Source of the DNA: Methanobacteriota archaeon
GTDB taxonomy: Archaea > Halobacteriota > Syntropharchaeia > DAOWMC01
Reading direction: 5' to 3'
DNA: 9,702 bases
Assembly (NCBI GenBank): GCA_030643285.1
Contig: DAOWMC010000020.1
Coordinates: 1 to 9,702, forward strand
Below, piece after piece: positions 1 to 6,733 of this stretch. The translations under genes and the position numbers were made by a program. The notes beneath the pieces were generated by a model that saw nothing but the letters and a program-made list of their open reading frames with translations, had not been told where the DNA came from and did not search any database. Every line of letters begins with the position of its first letter. Within the stretch, counting starts at the first letter, position 1.

Positions 1-957
1 TCGGGCTCTACCTATTCAGTCCAGTTAAACATTCAAAACTATGGAGAAACGATAGCAAAAGATGTGGTTGTAACAATAGATTTACCTACTGGTATATCGC
101 TTTCATCCGGTAGCGAAACTCAGACCATATCAACGATTGAAGGTGGTGCCGGAGGAAGTGGTGAAAGCGTTGGTATATCCTGGACGCTTCTTGCGGGTAG
201 TAATGTAGTTAACTCTACAATTACAATTACCATATCACCATCAAATACCGATTCTAAGATAGAGACAATTAATGTAACAGTTCCGCCCGGGGACGGTGAC
301 GGTGGAGATGATAGTGGTACTGGTGATGACGCCGCTTCCGGCGGGGGCGGAGGAGGTGGAGGTGGTGGTGCACCCCCAATATCAGGTAACCTTCCAACAG
401 ATGAGACCGGGAGAGTAACAACCACCACAACCATATCTTCATCTAATGGGCTTGCAAATCTGATTGTTAACGAAGGAACGATAGCATTGGATGTAGATGG
501 AAATCCGCTTAAAATGGTTAGTATTAGCTCTGCATCTTTAGGTGGGACAATAGCTGCGTATAATCATGGACCGGACGGAGCATCTTTCAATCCTGAGATA
601 GATTCTGTAATATCTTATGATCCAAACGACGTACCGGAAGGAAAAACTGTAGTTATGAAAATGTTTGATGGCACAAAATGGACCCCGCTTGAAACTAACG
701 TTGACACCCAAACTAACACGGCAGAAGCAAAGTTAGGTCATTTCACATATTTTGCTCTTTTTGTTGAAAATAAAAAATCAACAACGCCAACACCAACTGT
801 AGCACCAGAACAGATATCAACATCCGTGACAGATGTAACACCTGAAACACCCGCGGAAGAAACATCGTCAAAGATGACGGAAAATATACCTATCCTAATT
901 GGGATAATTGTGGTAGTGGCATTAATCGCTGTAGTGATGTACTTTAAGCGGAGGTGA
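1..957 (+). CDS. Surface protein with Gly-rich hinge and C-terminal membrane anchor (5' partial)
   Basis: The reading frame is open from base 1, so the start and any signal peptide lie outside the window; 318 codons are visible. In order: residues 1-95, a beta-rich segment like the CARDB/DUF11 adhesion-type repeats of archaeal surface proteins; 96-125, a hinge rich in Asp and Gly with ten consecutive Gly at 114-123; about 130-256, a second beta domain with the pattern ALDVDGNPL, YDPNDVPEG, DGTKWTPL, and GHFTYFALF near its end, which I recognise from multidomain surface proteins of methanogens and Dehalococcoidia; 260-292, a Thr/Pro/Ser/Glu-rich stalk, probably glycosylated; 296-314, a transmembrane helix followed by KRR. 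The protein should sit outside the cell, anchored in the membrane with a tiny cytoplasmic tail. It has no PGF- or PEF-type sorting motif, unlike the VWA protein further along. Its ligand is unknown. A hairpin with a T-run follows the stop. Confidence 0.85.
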   Translation, partial: SGSTYSVQLNIQNYGETIAKDVVVTIDLPTGISLSSGSETQTISTIEGGAGGSGESVGISWTLLAGSNVVNSTITITISPSNTDSKIETINVTVPPGDGDGGDDSGTGDDAASGGGGGGGGGGAPPISGNLPTDETGRVTTTTTISSSNGLANLIVNEGTIALDVDGNPLKMVSISSASLGGTIAAYNHGPDGASFNPEIDSVISYDPNDVPEGKTVVMKMFDGTKWTPLETNVDTQTNTAEAKLGHFTYFALFVENKKSTTPTPTVAPEQISTSVTDVTPETPAEETSSKMTENIPILIGIIVVVALIAVVMYFKRR

Positions 958-992
958 GTTTTATCCCACTTTGAAATATGCACCATGGAAAC

Positions 993-1030
993 ATGGGTAT
1001 AGAGATGCTTAATCTCAAATACCCATTTTT
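993..1030 (+). terminator. Stem-loop with T-run after the surface protein gene
   Basis: ATGGGTAT (993-1000) pairs with ATACCCAT (1019-1026), and inside it GAGAT (1002-1006) pairs with ATCTC (1012-1016). This gives a 13-bp stem with a small internal loop, followed by TTTTT at 1026-1030. It begins 36 bases after the stop at 957 and ends before the next promoter, so it is a likely transcript end. Archaeal RNA polymerase mainly needs the U-run, so the role of the stem is inferred. Confidence 0.6.
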
Positions 1031-1057
1031 CTGTGTAAGAAAAAACCCCGGAGACTT

Positions 1058-1066
1058 TTTATATAA
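1058..1066 (+). promoter_or_regulatory. TATA box for the MEMO family gene
   Basis: TTTATATAA is preceded by the purine-rich GGAGAC (BRE-like). Transcription would start about 25 bases downstream, near 1085-1095, leaving a leader of roughly 50 bases that carries GGAAGTGA at 1129-1136, a ribosome site six bases before ATG 1143. Confidence 0.7.
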
Positions 1067-1142
1067 ATTCATTAACCCAAACGCCAAAAACTAAAAGTCC
1101 ATTGAGCGTTAACTATTAACCAATTTCCGGAAGTGAATGAAT

Positions 1143-1937
1143 ATGAGAAAACCCGCAGTTTCGGGACAATTTTATCCCAAAAATCCTAACGATTTGAATA
1201 AACAACTGGATCGCTGTTTTCATGATGTCGAAAATGAAAAACGGCGTGTAATTGGGGCGGTCGTCCCCCACGCAGGCTACATATATTCGGGTAACGTTGC
1301 AGCACACGTATTTTCAAAACTACAGGATGTGAAAACGTTTGTTATAATCGGGCTGAACCACCAAGGTATAGGATCTGCTGTTGCAGTATCTGCCCAGCCA
1401 TGGGAAACACCCCTCGGTACGGTTGAAGTAGATTATGACTTTATACAGGCGCTCCCAAAACGAATAATTGACACAGACGAGACCGCTCACATATACGAGC
1501 ACTCAATTGAGGTTCAACTGCCGTTTTTGCAGTACAGATTTAAAAAGTTCAAAATAGTCCCGATTTCAATGTCCCTGCAGGATGAAGAAACCGCAAAAGA
1601 AGTAGGAGACGAGATCTCTGAAACAGTTAAAAAACTACGTTCAAAAGCAGTGATTCTGGCATCATCTGACTTTACACATTATGAACCGGATTCGGTTGCA
1701 AGGGATGTTGACAGGTATGTTGTCAAACCTATACTCGAACTGGATGTCCCTGAATTTTACAAAAGAATACACAATAAAAATGCATCTGTATGTGGAGTCG
1801 GACCGATAGCGGCGATGATGTATGCAGTCAAGGAACTTGGTGCAAAGGAGGGGAAGGTGATTAAGTACGCAACTTCGGGTGAAGTTGCAAGGGATATGAC
1901 AAGCGTTGTTGGATATGCAGGGATTATTATCGTTTAG
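1143..1937 (+). CDS. MEMO1 family protein (AmmeMemoRadiSam system protein B)
   Basis: A 264-residue protein of the MEMO/AmrB family, a fold related to class III extradiol dioxygenases and found across archaea, bacteria and eukaryotes. The biochemical role in archaea is not settled. Family landmarks are all present: MRKPAVSGQFYP at the N-terminus, VPHAGYIYSG (His43), IIGLNHQG (His73), EHSIEVQLPFLQY (119-131), SSDFTHYEP (Asp176, His179), CGVGPIAAMMYA (Cys217) and YATSGEVARDMTSVVGYAG at the end. The His/His/Cys set corresponds to the putative metal site of human MEMO1, so the site looks intact. I chose ATG 1143 rather than ATG 1137: GGAAGTGA lies six bases upstream of 1143 but directly abuts 1137, and family members usually begin close to M-R-x-P-A-V. 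The gene stands alone on the + strand behind a TATA box, and its last 11 bases overlap the convergent dapL. The partner AmmeMemoRadiSam genes are not in the window. Confidence 0.93.
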   Translation: MRKPAVSGQFYPKNPNDLNKQLDRCFHDVENEKRRVIGAVVPHAGYIYSGNVAAHVFSKLQDVKTFVIIGLNHQGIGSAVAVSAQPWETPLGTVEVDYDFIQALPKRIIDTDETAHIYEHSIEVQLPFLQYRFKKFKIVPISMSLQDEETAKEVGDEISETVKKLRSKAVILASSDFTHYEPDSVARDVDRYVVKPILELDVPEFYKRIHNKNASVCGVGPIAAMMYAVKELGAKEGKVIKYATSGEVARDMTSVVGYAGIIIV

Positions 1938-3099
1938 CAGATACAAAATCCAGACTTTCCATCCTTTCAAACGCCTCATTTATTCTCTCAACAGATTCTG
2001 TCAGTGCGAACCTTAAAAACCCTTCACCGTGTTTACCAAAACCAACCCCAGGTGTTGCAACAACACCTGCTTTTTCCAATAACAAACCAGAAGCCGAAAT
2101 CGAATCGTATCCTGGGGGGGTATGTGCCCAGACATAAAATGTCGCCTTAGGTACCCTTGCACCCCAACCCATTTTATTCAAGCCACGCAATACGGCATCT
2201 CTTCGTTCCTTATACATCCTGTTTTTATCCTGCACACAGTCCTGTGGCCCATTCAAAGCTTCACAAGCTGCTACCTGTACTGCTTGAAAGATTCCAGAGT
2301 CAATATTGGTTTTTATTTTTCCAATTCCTGCCAAAACATCCGGATTTCCTAAAGCGGCTCCAACTCTCCACCCGGTCATGTTGTATGTCTTTGATAAAGA
2401 GTAGTATTCGATTCCAACATCTCTTGCACCTTCAATACTTAAAAAGCTATGCGCCTTGTATCCGTCGTATGTGATCTCCGAATACGGGTTATCATGGCAA
2501 ACGATTATAGCGTTATCTTTTGCAAAATCGACAACCTCTCTAAAAAATGATTTATCAGCAGTGGCTGATGTGGGATTGTTCGGGTAGTTAATGAAAAGCA
2601 GTTTTGCCTTTTTTGCTATATTTGAATCTATGTCCTCAAAAACCGGTTTAAAATCATTTTCTTCTGTGAGAGGCATGATGTGTGGGACTCCGTCTGCCAG
2701 TATCGTTGAGTTAAAATAAACAGGATATGCCGGGTCCGGTACCAGCGCCACATCACCCCTGTTTAAAAATGCAAAAGGTGTATGGGCTATTCCTTCTTTT
2801 GATCCGATCAGGGCAATTACCTCTTTGGCCGGGTCCAGATCTACCTTCTTTACCTTTTTGTACCAATCCGAAACGGCCTCCCTGAATGATGGCATACCGA
2901 TGTAGGATGGATACTTATGGTTTTTCGGGTTTTTTGCAGCTAAAAGTAATGATTCAATGATATGAGGGTGTGTCGGTTGATCAGGATCACCAACACCAAG
3001 GTCTATCACATCAACCCCCTTTTTAATTGCCGCCTCTTTGGCATCATCCAACTTGGAAAATAGGTAAGGAGGTAATGGTTTTAATCTATCCGAATACAT
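1927..3099 (-). CDS. dapL: LL-diaminopimelate aminotransferase
   Basis: A 390-residue fold-type I PLP aminotransferase. By family it converts L-tetrahydrodipicolinate plus glutamate into LL-2,6-diaminopimelate and 2-oxoglutarate, the one-step route to lysine. Visible signatures: LGVGDPDQPTH (34-44), YPSYIGMP (63-70), LIGSKEGIAH (97-106), NYPNNPT (171-177), HDNPYSEITYDG (202-213), SLSKTYNMTGWRVG with the PLP lysine at 237, and FLRFALT with the carboxylate-binding arginine at 363. The MYSDRLKPLPPYLF opening and total length match the bacterial-type DapL family (the direct DapC/DapL group of about 385-390 residues). The frame stays open upstream to 3324, but that part is low-complexity and runs through the neighbour's terminator and C-terminus. 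I place the start at ATG 3099, about 27 bases from the centre of a TATA box at 3120-3131, implying a leaderless mRNA; ATG 3117 lies too close to the box. Other class I aminotransferase activities cannot be fully excluded. Confidence 0.9.
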   Translation of the reverse strand: MYSDRLKPLPPYLFSKLDDAKEAAIKKGVDVIDLGVGDPDQPTHPHIIESLLLAAKNPKNHKYPSYIGMPSFREAVSDWYKKVKKVDLDPAKEVIALIGSKEGIAHTPFAFLNRGDVALVPDPAYPVYFNSTILADGVPHIMPLTEENDFKPVFEDIDSNIAKKAKLLFINYPNNPTSATADKSFFREVVDFAKDNAIIVCHDNPYSEITYDGYKAHSFLSIEGARDVGIEYYSLSKTYNMTGWRVGAALGNPDVLAGIGKIKTNIDSGIFQAVQVAACEALNGPQDCVQDKNRMYKERRDAVLRGLNKMGWGARVPKATFYVWAHTPPGYDSISASGLLLEKAGVVATPGVGFGKHGEGFLRFALTESVERINEAFERMESLDFVSAKR

Positions 3100-3119
3100 A
3101 GTCAAGGTTTCTCTCATTC

Positions 3120-3131
3120 TAATATAATAAA
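3120..3131 (-). promoter_or_regulatory. TATA box for dapL
   Basis: On the minus strand the sequence reads TTTATTATATTA, with its centre about 27 bases upstream of ATG 3099. No Shine-Dalgarno site precedes either candidate ATG, which fits a leaderless transcript starting at or near 3099. Confidence 0.5.
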
Positions 3132-3180
3132 TTGACTGAATCTCGTTTATTGCGATTGTTATGATTTGGCTTTTTGTTAT

Positions 3181-3234
3181 CAAAAAAAACAAAAATAAAA
3201 AAAGACAGGGGGGCCAAAAAAATGTGCCCCACCC
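3181..3234 (-). terminator. GC stem-loop and long T-tracts after the VWA gene
   Basis: On the minus strand, 29 bases after the stop at 3263, GGGGC (3230-3226) can pair with GCCCC (3214-3210) around an 11-base loop; two further G-C pairs form past a bulged A. Three T-runs of 7, 5 and 8 bases follow, ending near 3182. This is the strongest terminator-like element in the window and it separates the VWA gene from the dapL promoter. Confidence 0.65.
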
Positions 3235-3262
3235 TCTAAACTGTTTTAATTGTCTTTTGATC

Positions 3263-4843
3263 CTATACCTTCGTATCCCTTCGTCGTTTCCATTGGACAT
3301 ATCCTGAAAGCGCGAGCAATCCAACTGTTAGCTGTATTGATGTTAGAAGCTCTGGCACAGGCGCTGTAAATCCTGCCACACTGGTGGAATCGGTGAGGTC
3401 TGAGGCCGAGTTGTAATAACCAGTGCTTGCCCCTTCACCCTCTTTATCGGCGACGATATCAAATGTATCATACGTTGGCGTTGCATATGAAGGAATCACC
3501 CATATCAAAGCAGGGTCTAAATTTCCATTCACATTTGTTGTTAACAGTTCCTGTATTCCCGAAGGGTCTTCAGAAACGTTGAGTACCTCCCCCTCACTCA
3601 CAACGTCGCGTTGAATCCAGAGTCTGTATTCTGTATTTGGCTCGAGCCCGGTACCTTTGACATAGACATTTTCCCCAGCTGCAAACTGCTCTTTAGGATT
3701 TCCAAAAGAATCGCAGGAAATAAGCATTGGGACATCCACATGGATTAACACATTTTGGACACCAAGTATCGCTCCGTCACCGAGAAGAGATATGTTGAAG
3801 TTGTAGTCTCCGTGAACGGTTCCCCCCGGAACAGTAATTGTTACATCAAAAGTCCTCGTTTCATCTCCACCAACACCAGTGTAGTCTGTAGGTGTCCATG
3901 TTACCCAGCTTTCATATCCTGGATCCACTGAAAGAGTCAGTACATCAATCTCTGAAACGGTTTCGTTAACCATGTCAGAAATGACATCCACAATTTCATT
4001 GGTGCTTCCAAGTTCATAGGCATCTCCACCGGTAATGTTTGCCCAGTATTCCCAATAATCCATATCAGAAAAACTACCTGAATGTATCTGAAGTAGCGTA
4101 ACACCATTTGATTCCATGTCATCAAGCACAGTCTGCAGGTTGAGATCATCGTTATAAGGTGGCCCTATAAGGGCTGGATTTGATGTCTCGTCTATGACTT
4201 CATCCCTTCCTGGGTCTCCCCCTGTACTGCGGGTGCCTGTTTTTCCGGGTACGCCTTCGTTCAGGTCGTTGTCATGTGGCACATGATCACCGAAATTTAT
4301 AAGTATCCTCTTTGAACCATCGCGGTACCCTATGGCGCTATCAGAATAGCTTTCATAGAATATCCTTGAATAATCCTGCGGACGGTCCGATCCATATCCC
4401 AAGCTCAGATTATTTATAGCACCCGAAACTGCAGTTTTATCTCCGGTAATTGACTGGTTTAGTGCGTATGCATAGTCTCCTGAATCCGGGTCCCCATATG
4501 CACGAAAGTAACCAAATGAGTCATAGACGCTTGGATAGTCCATATAGGATATCACGGCATACTGAGCATCCGGAACAATGGCATCAATCTGATTTGTTAT
4601 GTTTATTGCCTCTGATTTCACCGTATTAATTTCATCCATCATACTATAGGTAAGGTCAAAGCCAAAAACAATGTCTGCCTTGCTGATTGGTGTTGGATCA
4701 GTAACCACCGTCTTTGTCTCTGTGATTGATTCTCCGACACCTAATGTTGCCTCGATAGCATCAGGTGAGAAAGTTGTAGCACTTACAGTCGAAGTAAGCA
4801 GTAACACAGCCATAATTAAAGCTACATCTACTGTTCTTTTTAT
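3263..4843 (-). CDS. Secreted VWA-domain surface protein with PEF-CTERM-like sorting signal, AUA start
   Basis: A 526-residue protein counted from an AUA codon at 4843-4841 (516 from the first ATG at 4813). From AUA the protein begins MKRTVDVALIMAV and continues hydrophobic to TVSA, a textbook signal peptide; from ATG 4813 the charged end is lost. GGGGGGTGA lies four bases before the AUA and 34 before the ATG. Domains: about 55-295, a von Willebrand A domain with MIDAS motif DLTYS (Asp63, Thr65, Ser67), Thr137 as possible third ligand, and FGDHVPHD (184-191); about 296-370, a beta-sandwich; about 372-466, a module with SCDSFGNPKEQF, GENVYVKGTGLEPNTEY and PALIWVIP that recurs in archaeal surface proteins; 496-522, VPEL, hydrophobic helix, then WKRRR, resembling PEF-CTERM signals cut by an archaeosortase. 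Probably a metal-dependent adhesion or binding protein on the cell surface; the ligand is unknown. A terminator follows. Confidence 0.85.
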   Translation of the reverse strand: MKRTVDVALIMAVLLLTSTVSATTFSPDAIEATLGVGESITETKTVVTDPTPISKADIVFGFDLTYSMMDEINTVKSEAINITNQIDAIVPDAQYAVISYMDYPSVYDSFGYFRAYGDPDSGDYAYALNQSITGDKTAVSGAINNLSLGYGSDRPQDYSRIFYESYSDSAIGYRDGSKRILINFGDHVPHDNDLNEGVPGKTGTRSTGGDPGRDEVIDETSNPALIGPPYNDDLNLQTVLDDMESNGVTLLQIHSGSFSDMDYWEYWANITGGDAYELGSTNEIVDVISDMVNETVSEIDVLTLSVDPGYESWVTWTPTDYTGVGGDETRTFDVTITVPGGTVHGDYNFNISLLGDGAILGVQNVLIHVDVPMLISCDSFGNPKEQFAAGENVYVKGTGLEPNTEYRLWIQRDVVSEGEVLNVSEDPSGIQELLTTNVNGNLDPALIWVIPSYATPTYDTFDIVADKEGEGASTGYYNSASDLTDSTSVAGFTAPVPELLTSIQLTVGLLALSGYVQWKRRRDTKV

Positions 4844-4847
4844 ATTT

Positions 4848-4856
4848 TCACCCCCC
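4848..4856 (-). promoter_or_regulatory. Ribosome binding site that points to the AUA start
   Basis: Minus-strand GGGGGGTGA matches the archaeal GGAGGTGA consensus at all but one base. It lies four bases upstream of AUA 4843-4841. No ATG, GTG or TTG occurs in frame between the upstream stop (4889-4891) and ATG 4813, which is 34 bases away and too far for this site. Confidence 0.65.
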
Positions 4857-4892
4857 TTAAATTTTAAACAGTGACCAAGCTGTAGTAATCAA

Positions 4893-4904
4893 TCATTTAT
4901 TAAT
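4893..4904 (-). promoter_or_regulatory. Possible TATA box for the VWA gene
   Basis: On the minus strand this AT-rich stretch reads ATTAATAAATGA. Its centre is about 50 bases upstream of the AUA start, so a start of transcription near 4870 would include the ribosome site at 4848-4856. The match to a TATA box is only moderate. Confidence 0.3.
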
Positions 4905-4988
4905 CTTGCGGTAGTTTGAGTGAGTATCTTCGCCTGTATACGATTTAAATGCAACGATTTGGGATGAATTTAAATAAAAAAGTTTTTG

Positions 4989-6041
4989 TTATCCCCGTTC
5001 CTCTTCTTTAGACATAAACCACTCCGATAGCTCTATTATGTTTGTTCTACCCTTTTTTTTCTTGGTTATTATCTTTCTCTTTTGAAGTGCGTATATTATG
5101 CCTGAAAGTGAAGATTTTGGTATCTGGGTTTCATATCTTATATCTGCCTGGGATAACCTACCCTCATTTTTTATCAAAGCCTCAACTATTGATCTTTCCC
5201 TCTCAGAAAGCGTCTCAATAACCTTACTCATCTCTGGCGTGACCTTGATCGATTCATTTTTTTTATTAGGGTTCATATCTTCATGTGGATCTTCATCTTT
5301 CTGCACATGACCATTTTTTTCTGTTTTAGCTTTCTTTTTATGGGCCATAATGCTAATTATGAGTATTAACACGATGGTTATAACACCTGCAATTATCAAT
5401 GACTCGCTTTTGCCTATTTTACTATCTGGTGATATTACACCGTCATTATAGCCATTTCCCTGCAGATCTTGCCTATATTTTGCAACTATAACAGGATCCT
5501 GAACATTAAATCCTTGAATATCAACGATCATAGACTCGTTTGATGAATAAACAAAATGATCAAAACCTTCCGAGTAACTGACAGTTTTAAGCTTGGTTAC
5601 TTCTGGCAAATATATCGTAATGTGGCATTCGGTATAATATCCGGTGGTGGTAAAGTTTATAGTCCAATCATCTGCCTGTTTTGATGTTAAAGCGTTTGTA
5701 ATTGCATAAAATTCGTTTGTTTCATCATCAAACAAATATTCAGATGTTTCTAAGAAACTAAAATTTTTTACGTATTCGGGCTCAACATAACCCACCAAAA
5801 GCGTCTTTCCGGCTTCATCCACATATATATCCAGAATCAATGACTCGGTATAAGTCTCATTTGTCCGGTTTTGCTCACCCTCATAGAATGCCACCTGATA
5901 CAACTCGGTTATGTAATCAAGGTTCCCCTGAGCCAGAGATATCGGAACCTCTAATGAAAAAAAAGCCAAAGAAGTGATGAAGGTAGTAAGGGTAATAAGT
6001 ATGACAAGCGTATGAATCAAAGGTCTATTTTGTTTACTCAT
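4989..6041 (-). CDS. Membrane-anchored winged-helix regulator with outward-facing domain
   Basis: A 350-residue protein, counted from ATG 6041. Residues 8-30 form a transmembrane helix or uncleaved signal. Residues 40-210 form a beta-rich domain with five N-x-S/T sequons (Asn58, 61, 93, 129, 168), so it probably faces outside and is glycosylated. Residues 214-233 form a second transmembrane helix followed by KKKAK (inside). A charged linker (235-270) leads to a winged helix at about 272-343 with the MarR/IclR-like run LSERERSIVEALIKNEG, then the recognition part IPKSSLSGIIYALQKRKII and a basic wing KKKKGRTN. This is the architecture of archaeal one-component membrane regulators (DUF7343/DUF7345-type, name given from memory): an external or membrane cue is passed to DNA held at the membrane. 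No kinase or receiver domain is present. An in-frame GTG at 6059 would add six residues (MGWINK). The gene lies 145 bases upstream of the VWA surface gene on the same strand, so control of that gene is possible but unproven. Confidence 0.85.
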   Translation of the reverse strand: MSKQNRPLIHTLVILITLTTFITSLAFFSLEVPISLAQGNLDYITELYQVAFYEGEQNRTNETYTESLILDIYVDEAGKTLLVGYVEPEYVKNFSFLETSEYLFDDETNEFYAITNALTSKQADDWTINFTTTGYYTECHITIYLPEVTKLKTVSYSEGFDHFVYSSNESMIVDIQGFNVQDPVIVAKYRQDLQGNGYNDGVISPDSKIGKSESLIIAGVITIVLILIISIMAHKKKAKTEKNGHVQKDEDPHEDMNPNKKNESIKVTPEMSKVIETLSERERSIVEALIKNEGRLSQADIRYETQIPKSSLSGIIYALQKRKIITKKKKGRTNIIELSEWFMSKEEERG

Positions 6042-6063
6042 TTTATTAATCCATCCCACATTT

Positions 6064-6078
6064 GAGTTTTATTATTTT
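6064..6078 (-). promoter_or_regulatory. Possible TATA box for the membrane regulator
   Basis: The minus strand contains AAAATAATAAAACTC about 25-35 bases before ATG 6041, which would give a very short leader. A second AT-rich candidate, GATATATC, lies near 6093-6100 and would suit a longer leader containing GGGATGG. The sequence alone does not decide between them. Confidence 0.3.
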
Positions 6079-6159
6079 AATAGTATTACACCAGATATAT
6101 CGATTAGCTGACTATTAATAATTTGGGTGTAATTTTATCTCTAACCCTTTTAAAAGCGG

Positions 6160-6207
6160 AAAAAACAATAAAAAAAGAAAAAAAGATGCAGATCAAATCC
6201 GCATCTT
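6160..6207 (-). terminator. Stem-loop and T-tract after the hydratase operon
   Basis: On the minus strand AAGATGC (6207-6201) pairs perfectly with GCATCTT (6189-6183) around an 11-base loop. T-rich sequence follows at once (TTTTCTTTTTTTATTG and a further TTTTTT). It lies eight bases after the stop of the second hydratase gene (6215). It has the form of a bacterial intrinsic terminator; in archaea the T-tract alone may be sufficient. Confidence 0.7.
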
Positions 6208-6214
6208 ATGTGGT

Positions 6215-6718
6215 CTAAGCAAGCTTTATGATTGCAGTGCCCACGATCACGGTCTTTTGTATTCTGTATTTTTTATCCCCTTCGGTTATATACTCGTTGC
6301 CTTCTTTGAAGTACCCCATCTCCTCTTTTTCTGGGGTTACAAGCGTCTTTGATTCCTGCCACACGTCCAGATCCACTAATTTATCGCCGCCTTCTTCGTA
6401 TTTTTTTGTGATCTTGCCCTTACTTGAAAGCATGTCATCTACCCGGCCCATGCTTCTCATCTGAATGTCAATCACCTTAACCATACCATCCGGACCTGCC
6501 CATTCTGCAAGCATCTGGTTTACCTGAGCCATGTTGAACAGACCATGTGATATGACATCTCCAAGGCCGGCTTTTTGTGCTATTGCGGGGTTTGTGTGTA
6601 TTGGATTTACGTCTCCTGATGCCTTGGCATATGCCTTCAACTGTTCTCTTGTGGTCGGCCCCTTTACCAAACTTATCTCATCACCAACCTTTATCTCATC
6701 AAATTTTCCTACTTCCAC
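6215..6718 (-). CDS. MaoC-like hydratase, catalytic subunit
   Basis: A 167-residue hot-dog fold protein of the MaoC / (R)-specific enoyl-CoA hydratase family, which adds water to enoyl-CoA or removes it from 3-hydroxyacyl-CoA. The hydratase-2 motif reads YAKASGDVNPIH (30-41), with catalytic Asp36 and His41 both present, followed by ISHGLFNMAQVNQML (56-70), the usual active-site helix and acyl-pocket region. The start is GTG 6718: GAGGAGGTG at 6733-6725 is six bases upstream, an excellent ribosome site. An upstream in-frame GTG at 6742 would place this site inside the coding sequence and make the genes overlap. The ribosome site overlaps the stop of the preceding gene, so the two are probably translationally coupled, and the proteins probably form a heteromer in which this one carries the active site. 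The C-terminal stretch after about residue 85 is more variable. The acyl-CoA substrate cannot be read from the sequence, and no thiolase or dehydrogenase lies nearby. Confidence 0.88.
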   Translation of the reverse strand: MEVGKFDEIKVGDEISLVKGPTTREQLKAYAKASGDVNPIHTNPAIAQKAGLGDVISHGLFNMAQVNQMLAEWAGPDGMVKVIDIQMRSMGRVDDMLSSKGKITKKYEEGGDKLVDLDVWQESKTLVTPEKEEMGYFKEGNEYITEGDKKYRIQKTVIVGTAIIKLA

Positions 6719-6724
6719 AAAAAA

Positions 6725-6733
6725 CACCTCCTC
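6725..6733 (-). promoter_or_regulatory. Ribosome binding site of the catalytic hydratase gene
   Basis: Minus-strand GAGGAGGTG, a near-perfect archaeal site, is six bases before GTG 6718 and overlaps the TGA stop (6734-6732) of the upstream hydratase gene. It decides the start at 6718 over GTG 6742. Confidence 0.75.

Noticed and set aside
120..434. Minus-strand open frame encoding a poly-proline protein
   Set aside because: It is only the complement of the poly-glycine hinge codons of the surface protein; there is no promoter or ribosome site.
3118..3324. N-terminal extension of the dapL reading frame
   Set aside because: It overlaps the VWA gene's C-terminus and terminator, is low-complexity (Phe/Leu-rich from poly-A tracts), and has no counterpart in the aminotransferase family.
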